A DNA stretch of 64,000 bases from Hysterangium stoloniferum (lineage: Eukaryota > Basidiomycota > Agaricomycetes > Hysterangiales > Hysterangiaceae): NCBI GenBank assembly GCA_015178975.1, contig WHVD01000014.1, positions 496,001 to 560,000 on the forward strand. The letters run 5' to 3'. Numbering within the stretch: the first letter of the stretch is position 1; the number at the start of each line of letters is the position of its first letter. Shown here one piece after another: positions 1 to 11,431 of the stretch. Below the pieces are notes generated by a model. That model was not told the origin of the DNA and did no database searches. It was given only the letters and a program-made list of their open reading frames with translations. Both the position numbers and the translations under genes were made by a program.

Positions 1-282
1 CTATTCCAGTGAGTCATTCTCCACATCTACCACCCACGCCACTCTCCCGCGCGCGCAAGACACAAATTTGATCTCCGGTGGCGATAGCTTCTCTTTGAGA
101 TTTTCATTTTCGTTCTCACATGCTGGAATGCATTCGACCGACCGCGAAATATGCAAACCGTGCTCATCAAGCAGCTCTATCTCGATGGCGTGGTGTTCTT
201 TTTGGTACGCTCTTTGAATAGTGACCTTTTTCGAATAGTAATTCACCTTGCATTGTTCAGGCACTAACGAGTGGGGTGCCAT
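1..282 (-). CDS. unrecognised 93-aa ORF at the left edge
   Basis: An open frame of 93 codons starts at the ATG at 282-280 and ends in TAG at 3-1. The product is charged and acidic with no hydrophobic segment, and I recognise no domain. It could be a small complete protein or the exon of a larger minus-strand gene. It lies upstream of, and divergent to, a possible plus-strand exon near 559. Its non-repetitive, coding-like composition is the only support. Confidence 0.3.
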   Translation of the reverse strand: MAPHSLVPEQCKVNYYSKKVTIQRAYQKEHHAIEIELLDEHGLHISRSVECIPACENENENLKEKLSPPEIKFVSCARGRVAWVVDVENDSLE

Positions 283-419
283 CTCCCTTTGTCACACAGC
301 TGCAACTCACACACATATTTCTGCAGCTCTCCGAATATTTAACATCGTCGTATTCGCGGCTGCGCCAGTATGTATCCCCCACATACCGCCTAATTTCCCC
401 AACTAACCCACCACCATCA

Positions 420-849
420 CACCACCCAGATCCCATATGTCCTACTGGGAGTCTTGTATGTCACATCTCTCTCCTGCCTCCACACACGCTTCCCCCGTTA
501 ACGTGCCCACTCCCCCACTCCCTCCACCTTCATTCACGCCACCAGCTTCATCTGGGCAATGATCACAGCTCTCATCAACCGCATGGTCATCACCATCAGC
601 GTCGACGTCGAAGAAACGTACGACACAGAGACGCTTCTTTACGGCAAAAACGTCCCCCCGCCGCCCTTCGACCTTGGCACGGTTATTGCTCGCGGCGCCG
701 GTCGTGCTGGGCGTGCGGATGCGCGGTCTTATGACTTTGGGGACATGGCGTCGTTTAAGAGTGGCTCGCGAACACGGACCCCTGATGTTGAGTATGGTGA
801 TGGTGATAGTTCTAAGCCTTTTGCCCGGACTGAAAGTGGAACATCTTGA
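420..849 (+). CDS. possible C-terminal exons of an unrecognised membrane-type protein
   Basis: The frame from 559 to the TGA at 847-849 encodes 96 residues. It begins with a hydrophobic stretch (FIWAMITALINRMVITIS, starting just upstream of 559 after a possible acceptor CAG near 545) and continues as an acidic, Gly/Arg-rich tail. Another hydrophobic stretch (IPYVLLGVLYVTS) lies in a different frame at about 427-465. This pattern suits the last exons of a multi-pass membrane protein, but no family is recognised and the 5' exons are not resolved. The antisense ORF over the same bases has low-complexity composition and is judged a shadow. Confidence 0.25.
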
Positions 850-1489
850 TAGGGTTGGTCTATATTTTATCTTTTTTTTGTCTTGAAGTACTCCCACCCT
901 TGTTGTCGCTAACGATGTTATGCTTTACGTCCTGAAGACATTTTCAAACCGAATTCTTATTGTAAATAAGATTTTGCATGTCGTTTATTTATTATTTATT
1001 GTCTTAACGTACTTCCCCCCCCTCGCCTTTTGCCGTAATTGTCGATGTTATATTTTTCGTCAAAGACGTTTTCAAAACGAACTCTCATTATGGGACTTTT
1101 GCATGTCATTCATTTTGGTAGGAGTGAAAGCAATGATCATTCTAATTGTCCTTTACCCATATGGGCTTACACATTTCATTGTACACGAGTCCGCAAAAAT
1201 TGTATTCGCCCATTATTTGTTTGATGTAGGGTAGACTATGCAATACAAGGCAAGGAAGACGGCCTACCCAAGGGAATACTACAAGTCCGGGAAGAACAAA
1301 AAGGGAAAAAAGCACAAGAGCACAAAGCAAGATTGAGATGTGGATGTTGTTGTTATACTTGTTCGCCATCTTCATTGATCTTTATAATATAACAAGGGAG
1401 AAAAGCAAAGCAAAACCAGCGTGAAAGAAAACCGAGAAAATAAGGTTGAGGGTATGATTGTTGTTTTCGGAGACTTTATCTTGATACAA
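850..1489. other. intergenic stretch, 3' flank of EPL1
   Basis: No convincing ORF is present. The sequence is AT-rich with poly-T/poly-A runs, as expected between the end of a plus-strand exon and the 3' end of EPL1. Two similar segments (about 900-985 and 1030-1105, both ending in a GACRTTTTCAAA-like run) suggest a small old tandem duplication. Confidence 0.4.
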
Positions 1490-4400
1490 TTATAAATACT
1501 GTTGGCCTTGTCCCGCGGCGCCGACCATTTGTTGATGCATAAGACCTGGCGCCGTCCGAGGCGGCGTGGTGGTATGGAGCGCGAAATTCGCAGGGTGATG
1601 CGGGGTGCCAGGAAGCGATGATTGAGCCAAGGGCGACGATGAATGAGCAAAAAGTCCATTTACGGGAGAAGCACGTTGGTCGTGCAGTTGAGTATGGTGG
1701 GTGCCAGGCGTTGTGAGATGACCATTCATAGACGGGGAACGTGCGTGCAGGACGGGCGAGCCGTTGAGAGGCATGTTCATGTTCATGTTCGGGTGAGGAG
1801 ACGATGTATGCATGGGTACGGGGGAGTGCGAATGTGGCGTTTGGAACTGCAGTTGTACGGCTCGCGACGCAGGGTGTTTCAAGTTCAAATTGGCAGGCCC
1901 CATTTGAAGGTTGATGCCCCCTACCCCCGATGTCCCGTTCATCTGCGCCTGCATAGCTCGCTGCTGCTGCTGTTGCTGATGGTGAAGCGCCACATTCCTC
2001 AGTGCTGCATACTGCTGCGGGCTCATCCCATGACCATTCACGACATGTTGCTGACCCTGACCCTGGCCGTGGTTCTGACTCGGTCCCATGTTGAGATTGG
2101 GATTCTGACTCTGCACCATGTTGCCATTTTGATTGTGCACCATATTGCCATTTTGACCCTGCACCATGTTGAGGTTCTGATTCTGCAGCATATTACTAAG
2201 ATTTTGGCCCAAATTCTGATTCTGACCCTGTCCCATAAAGCCATTTCCAAAACCATTCACTGGATTCACCTGCGGCATCGACGGACCCGTACCCTGTATT
2301 TTCGGGCGCATGGACGAACTCACTCTGACCGTCGCGCCATCGTCTGCATGAAATGAAGAGCCCATGGACATCGGCCGGTTGTAAACGCCGTTCGTGGGTG
2401 GGGGGTTCGGCGCAGATGGCGTGGACTGATTCTGCATCATGGTGCGTTGTACAGCTTGAGATACCATGGGTGAAGAAGAGGGTACACCAGGCGACTTGGA
2501 CAACGGCAGTGGCGGTACGGACAACAAAGGTGTCTGTTGCCTGGCTATCGTCTGTTGCTGTTGATACTGCGGGTGCTGTTGGTGTTGCGGGTGCTGTTGG
2601 TGCTGCGGGTGCAGTTGGTGTTGCTGCTGCTGCTTTTGCTGTTGTAACTGCTGCAACTGTTGCTGTCGCTGCTGCTGCTGGACTATCTGCTGCTGCTGAA
2701 GCCTCTGCTGCCGCTGAAGGTGTTGCAATTGCGTCTTCTGTTGCATCATCTGCATCTGCATGTGTGCATGTGCTTGGTTCTGCGTCTGGGGCTGCAGCTG
2801 CAGCTGGGTCTGGGGCTGTGACGGCGTCTGCACCTGTGACTGTTCTTGTCCCTGCATTTGCATTTGCGCCTGCTGAATCTGCTTCTGCATTTGCGCTTGC
2901 TGAGTCTGCTTCTGCATTTGCACCTGCTGAGCCGGCTTCTGCATTTGCGCCTGCTGAATCGGCATCGGCGTCGGCATCTGCTGCTGCTGCTGTACAGGGG
3001 TTTGCTGCTGCTGCTGCACAGGCGCTTGATGCTGCTGCTGCACCGGTGTCTGCGTGCGCTGTTGCACCTCCTGTGGCGTCTGCACCCGAGTCAATTGCTG
3101 ATGCACCTCCGCCCGCTCCTCTACCTCAATTTCCTCCCCACCACCCGACGGCGTCCCGCTTGCACTCATCGCACCCCCGCTCGGCACAGGCGTCCCAGTC
3201 CTCGGCGTCTGAGGCGAAATAACCACAGGAGGCAACTTCGGAATCGCCGGTGCAACAGGCAATGATGGTGTTCTCATCGCACGCGTGTTGATAATTGCGG
3301 CTGTTGTGGGTGTGAACGTTGAAGGAATGATTCCTAGGCTTGTGCTGCTCATCGGCGATAACATTGACGTAGACGCAGACGCAGACGCTAGCAAGGGCGC
3401 AGGTAACGCAAAAGGGGGAGGTTTCGCGCCCGAGCTGGGGGTGAGTGGTGGGACGACGCGGTGTGTCTCCGTTTTGACCAGCTCATGGTCTGAAGCGGAG
3501 AGGAGTGTCATGCTTGTGCGGACGAATCTGTGGAGTAACGAGTGAGGAGTTTGGTTGATACACAGTTGGAGAGGAGGAAGAGACCAACCTCGCCTTATAA
3601 TCATCCAAAACTATCCTCCCCCTCTCCTCACCAAACGACCCATCGCCATCGCCATCTCGATCATACCTCCACCGCTCATCCAACTTCCTGGCACGTTCCC
3701 GCTCCAACTTCCTCACATCAAAAGCAACCTCCTCCTCCTCCTCCTCCTCCTCCTCCTCCTCCTCCTCCTCTATTCGTTCATCTTCCAGAACCACACAATC
3801 CTCACCACCCAGATCCCACCTCCGATCCTTCAACTCCACCTTCGCCCACTCTGCAAAAACCACCCCGCCCCCCTCCTCGCTCATCGTCTGCTCAAACCCT
3901 ACAACACACTTCCTACCCGCCACCCCCCTCTTCCGCTTCTTCCCAATCACGCTCTCAACGCCATAGGCACTCGGGAGGGTTAAATATCTCGACGATGGAG
4001 AAGACGACGAATCCTCTTTTGACGTGGGCGGTTGAGCACGGAATAGGGGGTGTTCGGCCAGGTATGGGGTATGGATGCGACGGTCGAGGTAAGCACGACC
4101 GCCACGGCCGGTGCGGAGGCGAAGTGAGCGGGGTTGTCGGGTTGAAGATGATCCATGTGCGTGCGAGTTGCCTGGGTTAGAAATGGTATTTCGAGAAGTG
4201 GGCATAGATGAATTTGCAGAAGATAGGTATGTGACCACAGCTGTGGACCAGGAGATAGGCCCGGAGAGCGGCGCAGTTGAGGAACCAGCATTCGACAAAG
4301 TTAGACCAATATCAATGTCTTCGCCGTCGTCGCGATCGCGCTCTACCGATTCCACAGCAGATATCGGCACCACAGACGACGTATAGCCTTCCAATTCCGG

Positions 4401-6507
4401 TTCCAGCGCCTTATCCCGCCACGGTCTGAAAAACCGCTCAGGATATGGTTCCGGTAAGGGTTGTACTGGCATCTGCATCAAAAAAAAAGATGAATTGTCA
4501 GTTGTCTCAAGTCATAGAAAAGCACGCAAGGGAAAAAAAGTACTCACATCCCCAAAATCCTCCCACCCGCCCTCTCTACACCTCCCCGCCTCCGCCGCTA
4601 CATCCCTCTCCACTTGATTCTGTACATCCATATATCGATCCCGGACCGTATTCTGCACAGCGACGTAGGAAGATGGCGAGAGCGTATTGAGATTTACGCC
4701 AGGTAGCTCGAGGTGTGCAGTGAGGGGGGAATGTGTGTCTGTTTGTGGGGTGCTGGGGGATAGCGACCCCCGCGCGTGCGAGAGGGTAATGATGTTGTGT
4801 GCCGCAGACATACTGGAGGAGTGACCACGAGCTCGGCCTAGGACGATACGTCTGCGAATTGCGGAGTAATTGTCGGTACGAGTATGAAAATGCAGAAAAG
4901 AAAAGGCGGACATACCCCAATGTCTCCAGCTTTGGCCTCTTCCCAATCCTCTCCCTATCCACCAACAGCACCTCGTCCCGCATAGGCAGCCCATTCGCAC
5001 CATCTCCCTCCTTCCATCTCTCAACAAGCCTCCGCCTCGCCTCCCACACTTCCCCAAAAAGTCTCACATCATCCCTCTTAATCTGCTCCCTCCTCATAAC
5101 CATCTTCGCCAACTCCAAGCCCATCTTCAGCTCCCCTTTCAACTTGACAAGTTTATCTGTATACACCGTCGACGCCGCTCTCATCCTCCGAACAGGCTTG
5201 ACGTCGCTACGGCGGAAGCAAATGTACGAGGCCGACGCATCCTCTTCATTTTCGTCATGTTCAGAGGATTGGCAGGGGGTTCCGGTGTTGCCGTTGGTGT
5301 TCCCAGCGCCAGTCGTGCGGGTATCAAGCTGGGGCACGATGCGTTTTCCGTCACGTTCCATTTTGCGTTCTTTCCAGTGTGGGTATACGGTTTGTGCGAT
5401 AGCGACCAGTCGTTCGGGCGGCGGGAGCACTGATCCTGGCACCAGGGCTGGTCCCAGCCCGAAGCCGGTAAACAGGGTCGACGACGACGATCCCGCTGTG
5501 GCGAATGCGCTCTCATAATCTGAAAAAGAAGGGAATGCACGCATGTCCTGATCGTTCATGCGCGGGGGAGAAGGGTGAGGATGAGGATGAGTACGTGCGT
5601 ATACTGTGGTATTGTAAAAGACACCCACGAGGTGGATGAACGGGAATTTATCGTCGGTGAATTTCTCAAAAAGACCCATGACGAGCTCGAATTCGTCCTC
5701 ATCCACCAAGGTGCGGGGGTATGTTGGTAAAGTTGAGGTTGTACTTGAGCTCGGGTTGGAGTTCGCGCCTTCAGGTTCTTTTCCCTTTGCCTTTGAACTT
5801 CTGCTCCGGGCGGTTCTTGTCGACACGACTGAATCCTCGGTATTGATATGTCCATTCGCATTGGTGGCACTTGCACTTGCACTAGTCCCCTCGCCTCTGA
5901 CCTCCTTGTTATTCCTCTCAATCCACGCGAGATCCCTCTCATCCAAGAAGTACGTAAATCCACCGAGAACGCCTCCATCAACAGCCTCTTCCACCGTCTC
6001 AGAGAACCGCAAATGTGTTGCAGGAAGCTTAAACCTATGCCTCGGATACATAGAATCGTAGCCTTGGACATCCACGACGCTATGAGCATCTGGAGTAGGA
6101 ATGTGACTATCATTGCTTTGCTTCTTGTCGCTTCGGGCATTCTTGCGGTTGGCAGCACTGAGGGCAGCTTGTAAATGGTGCTCCTAAATAAAATAAAAAA
6201 GGGTAATTAGTAATCAAACATGCTTAGTCAGCAATCCGCGGATGTGAATTGAAACTCCGCCAGCCAATCATGCCATGCCACGTCTGCGTTTGTGTGACAC
6301 GCAGGAGCAGAGCAAAAGACTCACATTAACATCGTCAGCATCAACGCCCTGAATAGCGAGCACATTATCATACTCATCATCTGCGTCGATGAGTATGGCA
6401 TCATCATCGAGCTGGCCTCTGATGATTCGAAGACGAGTTTTCTGGGTGACACGGTTCTTGTTCTTTCTGAGGCCATTAGTGGTAGTTGTTTGTACGTTGC
6501 GGACCAT
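1490..6507 (-). CDS. EPL1: Enhancer of polycomb-like protein 1 (NuA4 histone acetyltransferase subunit)
   Basis: Five exons by splice consensus and frame: 6325-6507, 4916-6183, 4548-4851, 3589-4472 and 1490-3527; introns are 141, 64, 75 and 61 bp; product about 1,558 aa. Family knowledge: Epl1 is the scaffold that holds the Esa1/Tip60 catalytic module of NuA4 (piccolo) and binds nucleosomes in the nucleus. Sequence evidence: the EPcA domain starts in exon 1 and crosses the first intron into EHHLQAALSAAN (residues 62-73). YFLDERDLAWIERNN, DEDEFELVMGLFEKF (about 222-236), VYPHWKERK and YICFRRSDVKPVRRMR (about 395-410) follow. Exon 4 has FFRPWRDKALEPE, an RTGRGGRAYLDRR basic motif and a poly-Glu run; exon 5 is an extreme Gln-rich tail. 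The start is the first ATG in frame with the conserved N-terminus. The protein is much longer than yeast Epl1 (832 aa) because of the tail. Confidence 0.93.
2545..3075 (-). repeat. CAG/CAA-rich low-complexity tract encoding the EPL1 poly-Gln region
   Basis: Read on the minus strand, this stretch is dominated by CAG and CAA codons (runs such as QQQQQQ and QMQKQTQQAQMQKQ) with Pro, Met and Leu interspersed. The unit MQKQ.QQA repeats three to four times near 2870-2960, so part of it arose by tandem duplication. Such tracts are expected to be polymorphic in length. Confidence 0.85.
3729..3771 (-). repeat. CTC/GAG microsatellite encoding a poly-Glu run in EPL1
   Basis: An almost pure (CTC)n run on the plus strand encodes about 15 consecutive Glu residues in exon 4 of EPL1, just before the basic KLERERARKLDERW segment. 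Confidence 0.9.
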
Positions 6508-6720
6508 GTCATTAAGGAAAGAGACAGGAAAAGTGGATGAGGATGAGTGTTATAGTTTCGCCAGGTTGAAAATATCGGGTGATTTGGGATTTATTGTCGT
6601 TGTCTGAGCGCCGTCTCGCGCACACAACTTTTACCGGATGCAACCTCGAATTTCGTGTGAGAACTTTCTTACTGCGGCTCACGCCGGCACCCACATGGAC
6701 ACACAACATGCGCGTTTATT
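6508..6720 (-). promoter_or_regulatory. EPL1 upstream region
   Basis: This is the sequence directly 5' of the EPL1 start codon (ATG at 6507-6505). It has no TATA box at a fixed distance and contains pyrimidine-rich patches when read on the minus strand. It separates EPL1 from the next minus-strand exons, so the two genes are in tandem orientation. Confidence 0.35.
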
Positions 6721-6791
6721 ATTATTTCTTATTTCTGTTCTGTGTATAACGTGTTAGTGCTGCAGGGCGTATTATGGGATAGAATACTCAC

Positions 6792-7227
6792 AGCTAATGT
6801 ACGAACCAACGTAAGAAACGTGTCTATCTGTTCCATAACGTAACAGAGGAAGGACATACTTCTCCTAGCGAAGTGACGCCAAATGGCTACGGCAGCCCTA
6901 CTTCCCAATCCGGTTCTCAGGTTACGATCAGTGCCATCTATGGTCGCCCAAGTTAGCTGAAGACATTGGAATAAAAAAACAGACGTACACGCCAGGACTC
7001 GAATTGAGAGTGACCACACACAATGACTAAAATGACAAAAGGGAGGAAAATGAGCATAATCAAATGAGATCAAACATAAAGCAAAGAACACTCACCACAA
7101 AAAATTTTCTGAATTCATCATTGCCGCGAACCACCTGACCGTAAAACCACGGATTTTCAACTCGTAGCGTCCGGGACACGCGCAACGGGATCCGGTTCCG
7201 GGCACCCGAGCTAAGCGGAACTCGAGC
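6792..7227 (-). CDS. internal exons of an unrecognised spliced gene (partial model)
   Basis: Two open segments join in phase 0 and are bounded by good splice sites. Exon 7096-7227 follows an acceptor CTCAG, precedes a donor GTGAGT and encodes ARVPLSSGARNRIPLRV... ending DEFRKFFV. Exon 6792-6956 follows CTTCAG, precedes GTGAGT and encodes LTWATIDGTDRNLRTG... ending LTLVRTLA. Between them a 36-nt segment (after ATTTTAG, before GTGTACG, about 7006-7041) is also in phase and may be a micro-exon. If the next acceptor (CCCTGCAG near 6760) is used, the frame stops within two codons. No domain is recognised and the 5' exons (perhaps up to 8295) are unresolved. It is non-repetitive in this window. Confidence 0.4.
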
Positions 7228-8460
7228 CTGAGATTTGTGAATAGACAAAGGGAGAAGCGAGTCTACGAAGGGGGCATGCCATCCTTAAATGGCTTCAGAG
7301 GCTCCTCGATACGGACTCGGAAGGTGTCAGCGAGGGACAGTCTCAGAGGTGAACAGGCATATATGTGGTGAGGTGAACGAAGGTGCAGAGCAGTAGTGCG
7401 AAGGATAGAAGAACAAACCAACAAAACAAGCCAACATCAGAATCCCGGAGACGTAGAGCGATAAACACAAGCGACAGGTGAAACGGAAAAAGTAAACGCA
7501 CGCATGCGCAGGCATTAGCACCGCAACGCACCGCTGCCCGTATCTTCAACAACAGGCATACTCAAGATATATGGTGCAGAAAGCCACAGATGGTGTTGGT
7601 AGACCATGCCAATCAAACCACCACACGAACACGGCCCTTGGTATGCATGCAGCATGGCCAGTCGAGCACACACGAGACAACTTGTTTAGAAGCAGAAATA
7701 ACGCCGCCGGCCACATCGAGACGGTACGAAAGGCAGCGTCCCCAGCGAAGAGGCAGAGATGTTGCTAGTGAGAGTGAGAGCCGTAATCGAATTGATAGAA
7801 GGTAACAGGGCGATTGTGATGCTGTGACGGTGGGTGCCCGCGTGCCCATTTATTGGAAAACTGGAACTTCGAATCCAATATGCAAAATATAGAACCTGTC
7901 GATTCGCCGTCAATCTGATTCGTAGAAGTCCAGGGACATAGTAAGAGCGCAGAAGTTGAGATTGACGTATGTCAGGTTACTGGTTGATGTCAAGAGTATA
8001 TAATTAGAAAGGTGGCTAAATAGGGCGTAAGTAGCTTCAGCAGTATGGCGAAGACAAAGAGCCAGAGATGGAGTGGACGAGGAGAAACGAAAGCTGAAAC
8101 AAAGGACTCACCTGAAAGAAATTGGAAAGAAACAGAAAGAATATATTGAAAGAATCTCGATGACGCCGTTTCCACGTGGTTCAAGCCATTAATTTCGGAG
8201 CACATGGAAAAAGAACCTGCACAATTTCCCGAGGCTGTCCTCGCCGACAAACCTAGGACAGACACCAGGCCAGTCACATGCACTTGCTGGTTCATAAGGA
8301 CAGGGGGGTGGAAGAGAGAGACAAAGGAGGTACCACCGACACCTGGCGGCGATCGGTCCCGGTGGCGGACGCGGAATCAAATTAAACCCCCTTCACTTCC
8401 ACTTCGACTATTCATTCGCGATCGGACCTTCCCGCCCACCCGATTAGAGAAATAAAGAGT
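7228..8460. other. unresolved stretch, possible 5' part of the minus-strand gene
   Basis: The best minus-strand signal is an ORF starting at 8295 (MNQQVHVTGLVSVLGLS..., hydrophobic N-terminus) that runs to a donor GTGAGTCC near 8112. Short hydrophobic minus frames also occur at 7343-7552 and 7613-7849. I could not chain these to the exons at 6792-7227 with confidence. No repeats are seen. Confidence 0.25.
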
Positions 8461-8494
8461 GCAGAATCCAATAAATACTACGTTGCTCTTCCCG

Positions 8495-8640
8495 ACCGTT
8501 TCTATAAATAACCTAGAGAACTTCCGAGCGACCATCGAGCCCCCGACGAGCCCGCTATTGCCAATATCTCAACAACAACGACAACGACAACTGTTGACGA
8601 ACCCGGTTAGTTAATAGGAATCAGCATCAACACTGGTAAA
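8495..8640 (+). promoter_or_regulatory. TATA-type core promoter-like segment with CAA-rich leader
   Basis: A TCTATAAATA box lies at about 8501, followed about 70 nt later by a leader rich in CAACAACGACAACGACAA, typical of fungal 5' UTRs. The first downstream ATG (8641) opens only a 62-codon frame with no recognised product, so the transcript could be short, spliced or defunct. Confidence 0.3.
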
Positions 8641-10519
8641 TGAACACATGGATCGCCAACCCGCTTGTTACTGGCACCCTACCACCTAGAATGGCACCAC
8701 AAATATCTTGGGTGCAGAGTGAAACAACAGAAGGACGAAAGGTGGCGACAGGATATTCGCGTACTGCAGATGCGAGGGTGTCACTACATATATGCGCGCG
8801 AAAACTTGAGAAAAATAAAAGGTGCTAAAGCAGTCCAAATGTCCACCATCCCTGTACCTAAAGGGGATAATGCTTGTGCAGTCAACCATATATTTTAAAT
8901 ATTTGCTACGATGAGCCATGATACAAATGAACACTCCTTCATGTACTCGCACACCATACTTGTAGCAACACAACCAATTTGTTTTGTTTCGCTCCAAGTC
9001 AGACTCCAGGTAACAAGATCAATTGGCAGGGCCAGATATGCTTGGCCTGGTCAATTGAGATACCCGTAGAATGCATCATTAGACTATACGTCGATGTCGT
9101 TAAGAACTGCAATACAGTACATGTAGCGGCTACGAAACGGCGTTCCTGATAATCATTCGAGGAACACCACCAAAGGGTCTTCCCCAACTCTCTCCAAAAC
9201 AAATCAGATACCTTCAAATATGTAATAGTTTAAGGGCACTCGGGTATAATGGTTAGTCCTTCCTAATTTCGCGGTTGCTAGTTGCACACATCTTTTCCGA
9301 CCCAAAGGCAGTTTAAACTCCGCTTTGTGGATGACGCCTCCTCCTTCATTTGTCCTTCCACCGCCTTATAAAATGGGCTAAATGGGCTATACCGTGAATA
9401 TGTTTGACGATCCGATGAGTTGCTGGGTGGCCCTACCCTACTTACCGCTATAGGCGGAAGTGGAAGCGGTTACCTGCCGATAACCGATAAATATACCACC
9501 CCGCACACCAATCAAGGCACCTGATTCAGAACACACAATGGCGACGAGAACCTAGAATCTTCGGATTTTCCAGTGATACCGATTGGTCCAATAGCGTGAG
9601 GTCGAAGTTTCTGAGGCAGCACTAATATTAATATCGCGTTCTGTGTGATTTGGTCTGGTTCCGTAGTCATGCGTATGTTCTGTTAATAAGAAAGTAAAAT
9701 AAGCATCTAATCTGGAAGAAAGTTGAGGATGTTGGGAGAACCACAGTGCCTTTAGGTACACACATGATATAAATACTCTACAAAAGAAACGAATGCGTGT
9801 GTTGCGTGATGAGTATTCTCAGCCGGAAAGCCCATCCACTGCAGGATCATGCTAATTACTACTTACCCCTCCTCCCCTACCGCCAACAGTTCTTCTAATA
9901 AAGGCATTCAAGGCAATGACTAATTGCCATCTTTCTTAATACTAGTGGACAGTAATTCATCTTAGGTCTCCTACGCACCGTCGATCCATACTGAATTGCA
10001 GACGTGTAACTATAAACATCATCTTACAGATATCAAATCCACTTCTATAACTAATATTGCCAATACGGGTCGAACGCGATTGCATTGCCTGGCACAACCA
10101 GACTTGACACCCATGTTCAACCAACCCTACTGGGCGGCTTCATAAACCTTTACGCGGGATCATTGGGAAGTCTTCCGTCTTCCCTGCACGAGGACCGCCC
10201 GCCGTTATCACGTCTAAAACAGTCCCCCTCTCCGTATCAATATGATCCACTGGTACAGTTGCCACAGCCGGGCGCAAGACCAGTCTAGCATAGAATAGGA
10301 CTTCCCCTATTCAAGGCCTTCTCCGGCTTTGCTGATAAATGAGAGCTCGAACAGGAAGGGCGGGGGGGAGCTGGATTGGCGGCTCATCATGGACGCAATG
10401 GAGTTGTTCTTCGTGCACCTCTGCTCAGGAGCGATATCGATGTTACCTCTTACTATCATCATGACGGCTTCCACCTTTTCTTTGTCAGGGCATCAGCATC
10501 TTCTGTCTCTCTGTATTCG
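8641..10519. other. gene-poor stretch, nothing assignable
   Basis: Only short ORFs (60-103 codons) with no recognisable product are present in any frame. A segment near 9240-9280 resembles the D-arm half of a tRNA but has no 3' half. No repeats shared with other parts of the window were noticed except at the right end. Confidence 0.4.
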
Positions 10520-10980
10520 ACGATATCGTTGATAATGGGGAGAAGCGAGCTATGCACGGCACGAAGGTACGTCAAAGGTGGTTGGGAGTCCTGTTGTCTG
10601 TTTGCGTGGCGATATTATTTGTTGCCAGTTGAAGAGAAGGAACGGATAAATTTACTTTTGGTCCATTCCGGCTGTGAGTGACAGCAGCCCCGCCAGCTCT
10701 CTATCCTTCGGTATATCGGGAATCCGACCTTACAAAGTCTGCTTAATACTGCCAGTGTAGCATGCGCATTATCCGTTGTTCACGACCTACCAAAGGGAAT
10801 GGGTTAGCGTGGAGCAAGGGAGAGATCAGAACCATCACAAGTCAGAATCACATAGAACGAATAGAATCCTGAAGAATGATTCACACCCCCGGTCGGTTCC
10901 GGCACGAGGAAAGAGAAAAAAGTTGGAATGAAATCAATCAAAATAAAGTGCTATATTATATAACAATGAAGATTCACCCT
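10520..10980 (-). pseudogene. decayed partial duplicate of the UCH37 gene (exons 4-5 and flanking introns)
   Basis: This segment aligns by eye with 55,690-56,100. Shared blocks include GAGTCCTGTTGTCTGTTTGCG, GGTCCATTCCGGCTGTGA, CTGCCAGTGTAGC and the 20-mer AAAGGGAATGGGTTAGCGTG (intact gene: GAAGGGAATGGGTTAGCGTG). Homology runs through coding exons 4-5 and on into the long intron 3, so the copy arose at the DNA level and not by retroposition. Indels destroy the frame, and the exon 4 donor reads GTAAAT instead of GTAAGT. It carries the catalytic-Cys exon in broken form and cannot encode an active enzyme. Confidence 0.75.
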
Positions 10981-11009
10981 CAACAGGAAAATGCCTTCTC
11001 AACAAGCGA

Positions 11010-11130
11010 GAGGGGAGAATCAAGCTGTTGGACCAAGTCTGCCAGTGGGTACACATACAGCTTGACGTTCTTCTGGATGCGTGGGCAGCTGATCATGAGC
11101 CGGATTTGGCGACGATCGTGTCATTCATTG
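11010..11130. repeat. dispersed repeat fragment shared with 47,130-47,255
   Basis: The segment containing GGACCAAGTCTGCCAG, TACACATACAGCTTGACGTT and GATCATGAGCCGGATT matches the 47.2-kb region (GGACAGACTCTACCAG, TACACATAAAGTTTGACGTT, GATCATGAGCCGGATT). At 47 kb the segment abuts a copia reverse-transcriptase relic, so this is probably retroelement debris. Confidence 0.6.
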
Positions 11131-11426
11131 GAAAGAAACACTTGTTAGTGAAAATAAAAAAGTCCACAGCATTTTAAACAATAGAATTGTAAAGGGACGC
11201 GGAACGATGAGGATATATAAAGGATTCACAGATTTTACATTATCTTACCCTCAATAAATATAAATTCAAAAAAAAAAAAATAATAGAATTTTGAATGATG
11301 ACTTGATAAGTGCTCGGTTAGGACAGGGGATCTGGGTGAGTACATTGCTGATCGTAACGGCGTAGTTGTGAAGTCTGGATTGGATCGCAAAACGACCTGA
11401 ATCCTGTTCCCTCCCGTTTAAACCCG
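11131..11426. other. AT-rich intergenic sequence left of the copia insertion
   Basis: No ORF or repeat is seen. An A12 run lies near 11269. The last bases, GCCTT, are the left target-site duplication of the copia element. Confidence 0.4.
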
Positions 11427-11431
11427 GCCTT

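Noticed and set aside
442..897. 151-codon minus-strand ORF overlapping the possible plus-strand exon
   Set aside because: Composition is what an antisense shadow gives, with no splice context or recognisable motif.
1643..3265. Long plus-strand ORFs opposite EPL1 exon 5 (237, 289 and 139 codons), Ala/Ser- or Leu/His-rich
   Set aside because: They are the antisense reading of CAG/CAA repeats and have no independent support.
9236..9285. tRNA-like 5' half (GGGTATAATGGTTAGTCC)
   Set aside because: Resembles a D-arm and A box, but no T-arm or closing acceptor stem follows.
11265..11282. A-run as a possible poly(A) tail of a retroposed gene
   Set aside because: No gene-derived sequence precedes it, and the nearby UCH37 copy retains intron sequence, so it was not retroposed.
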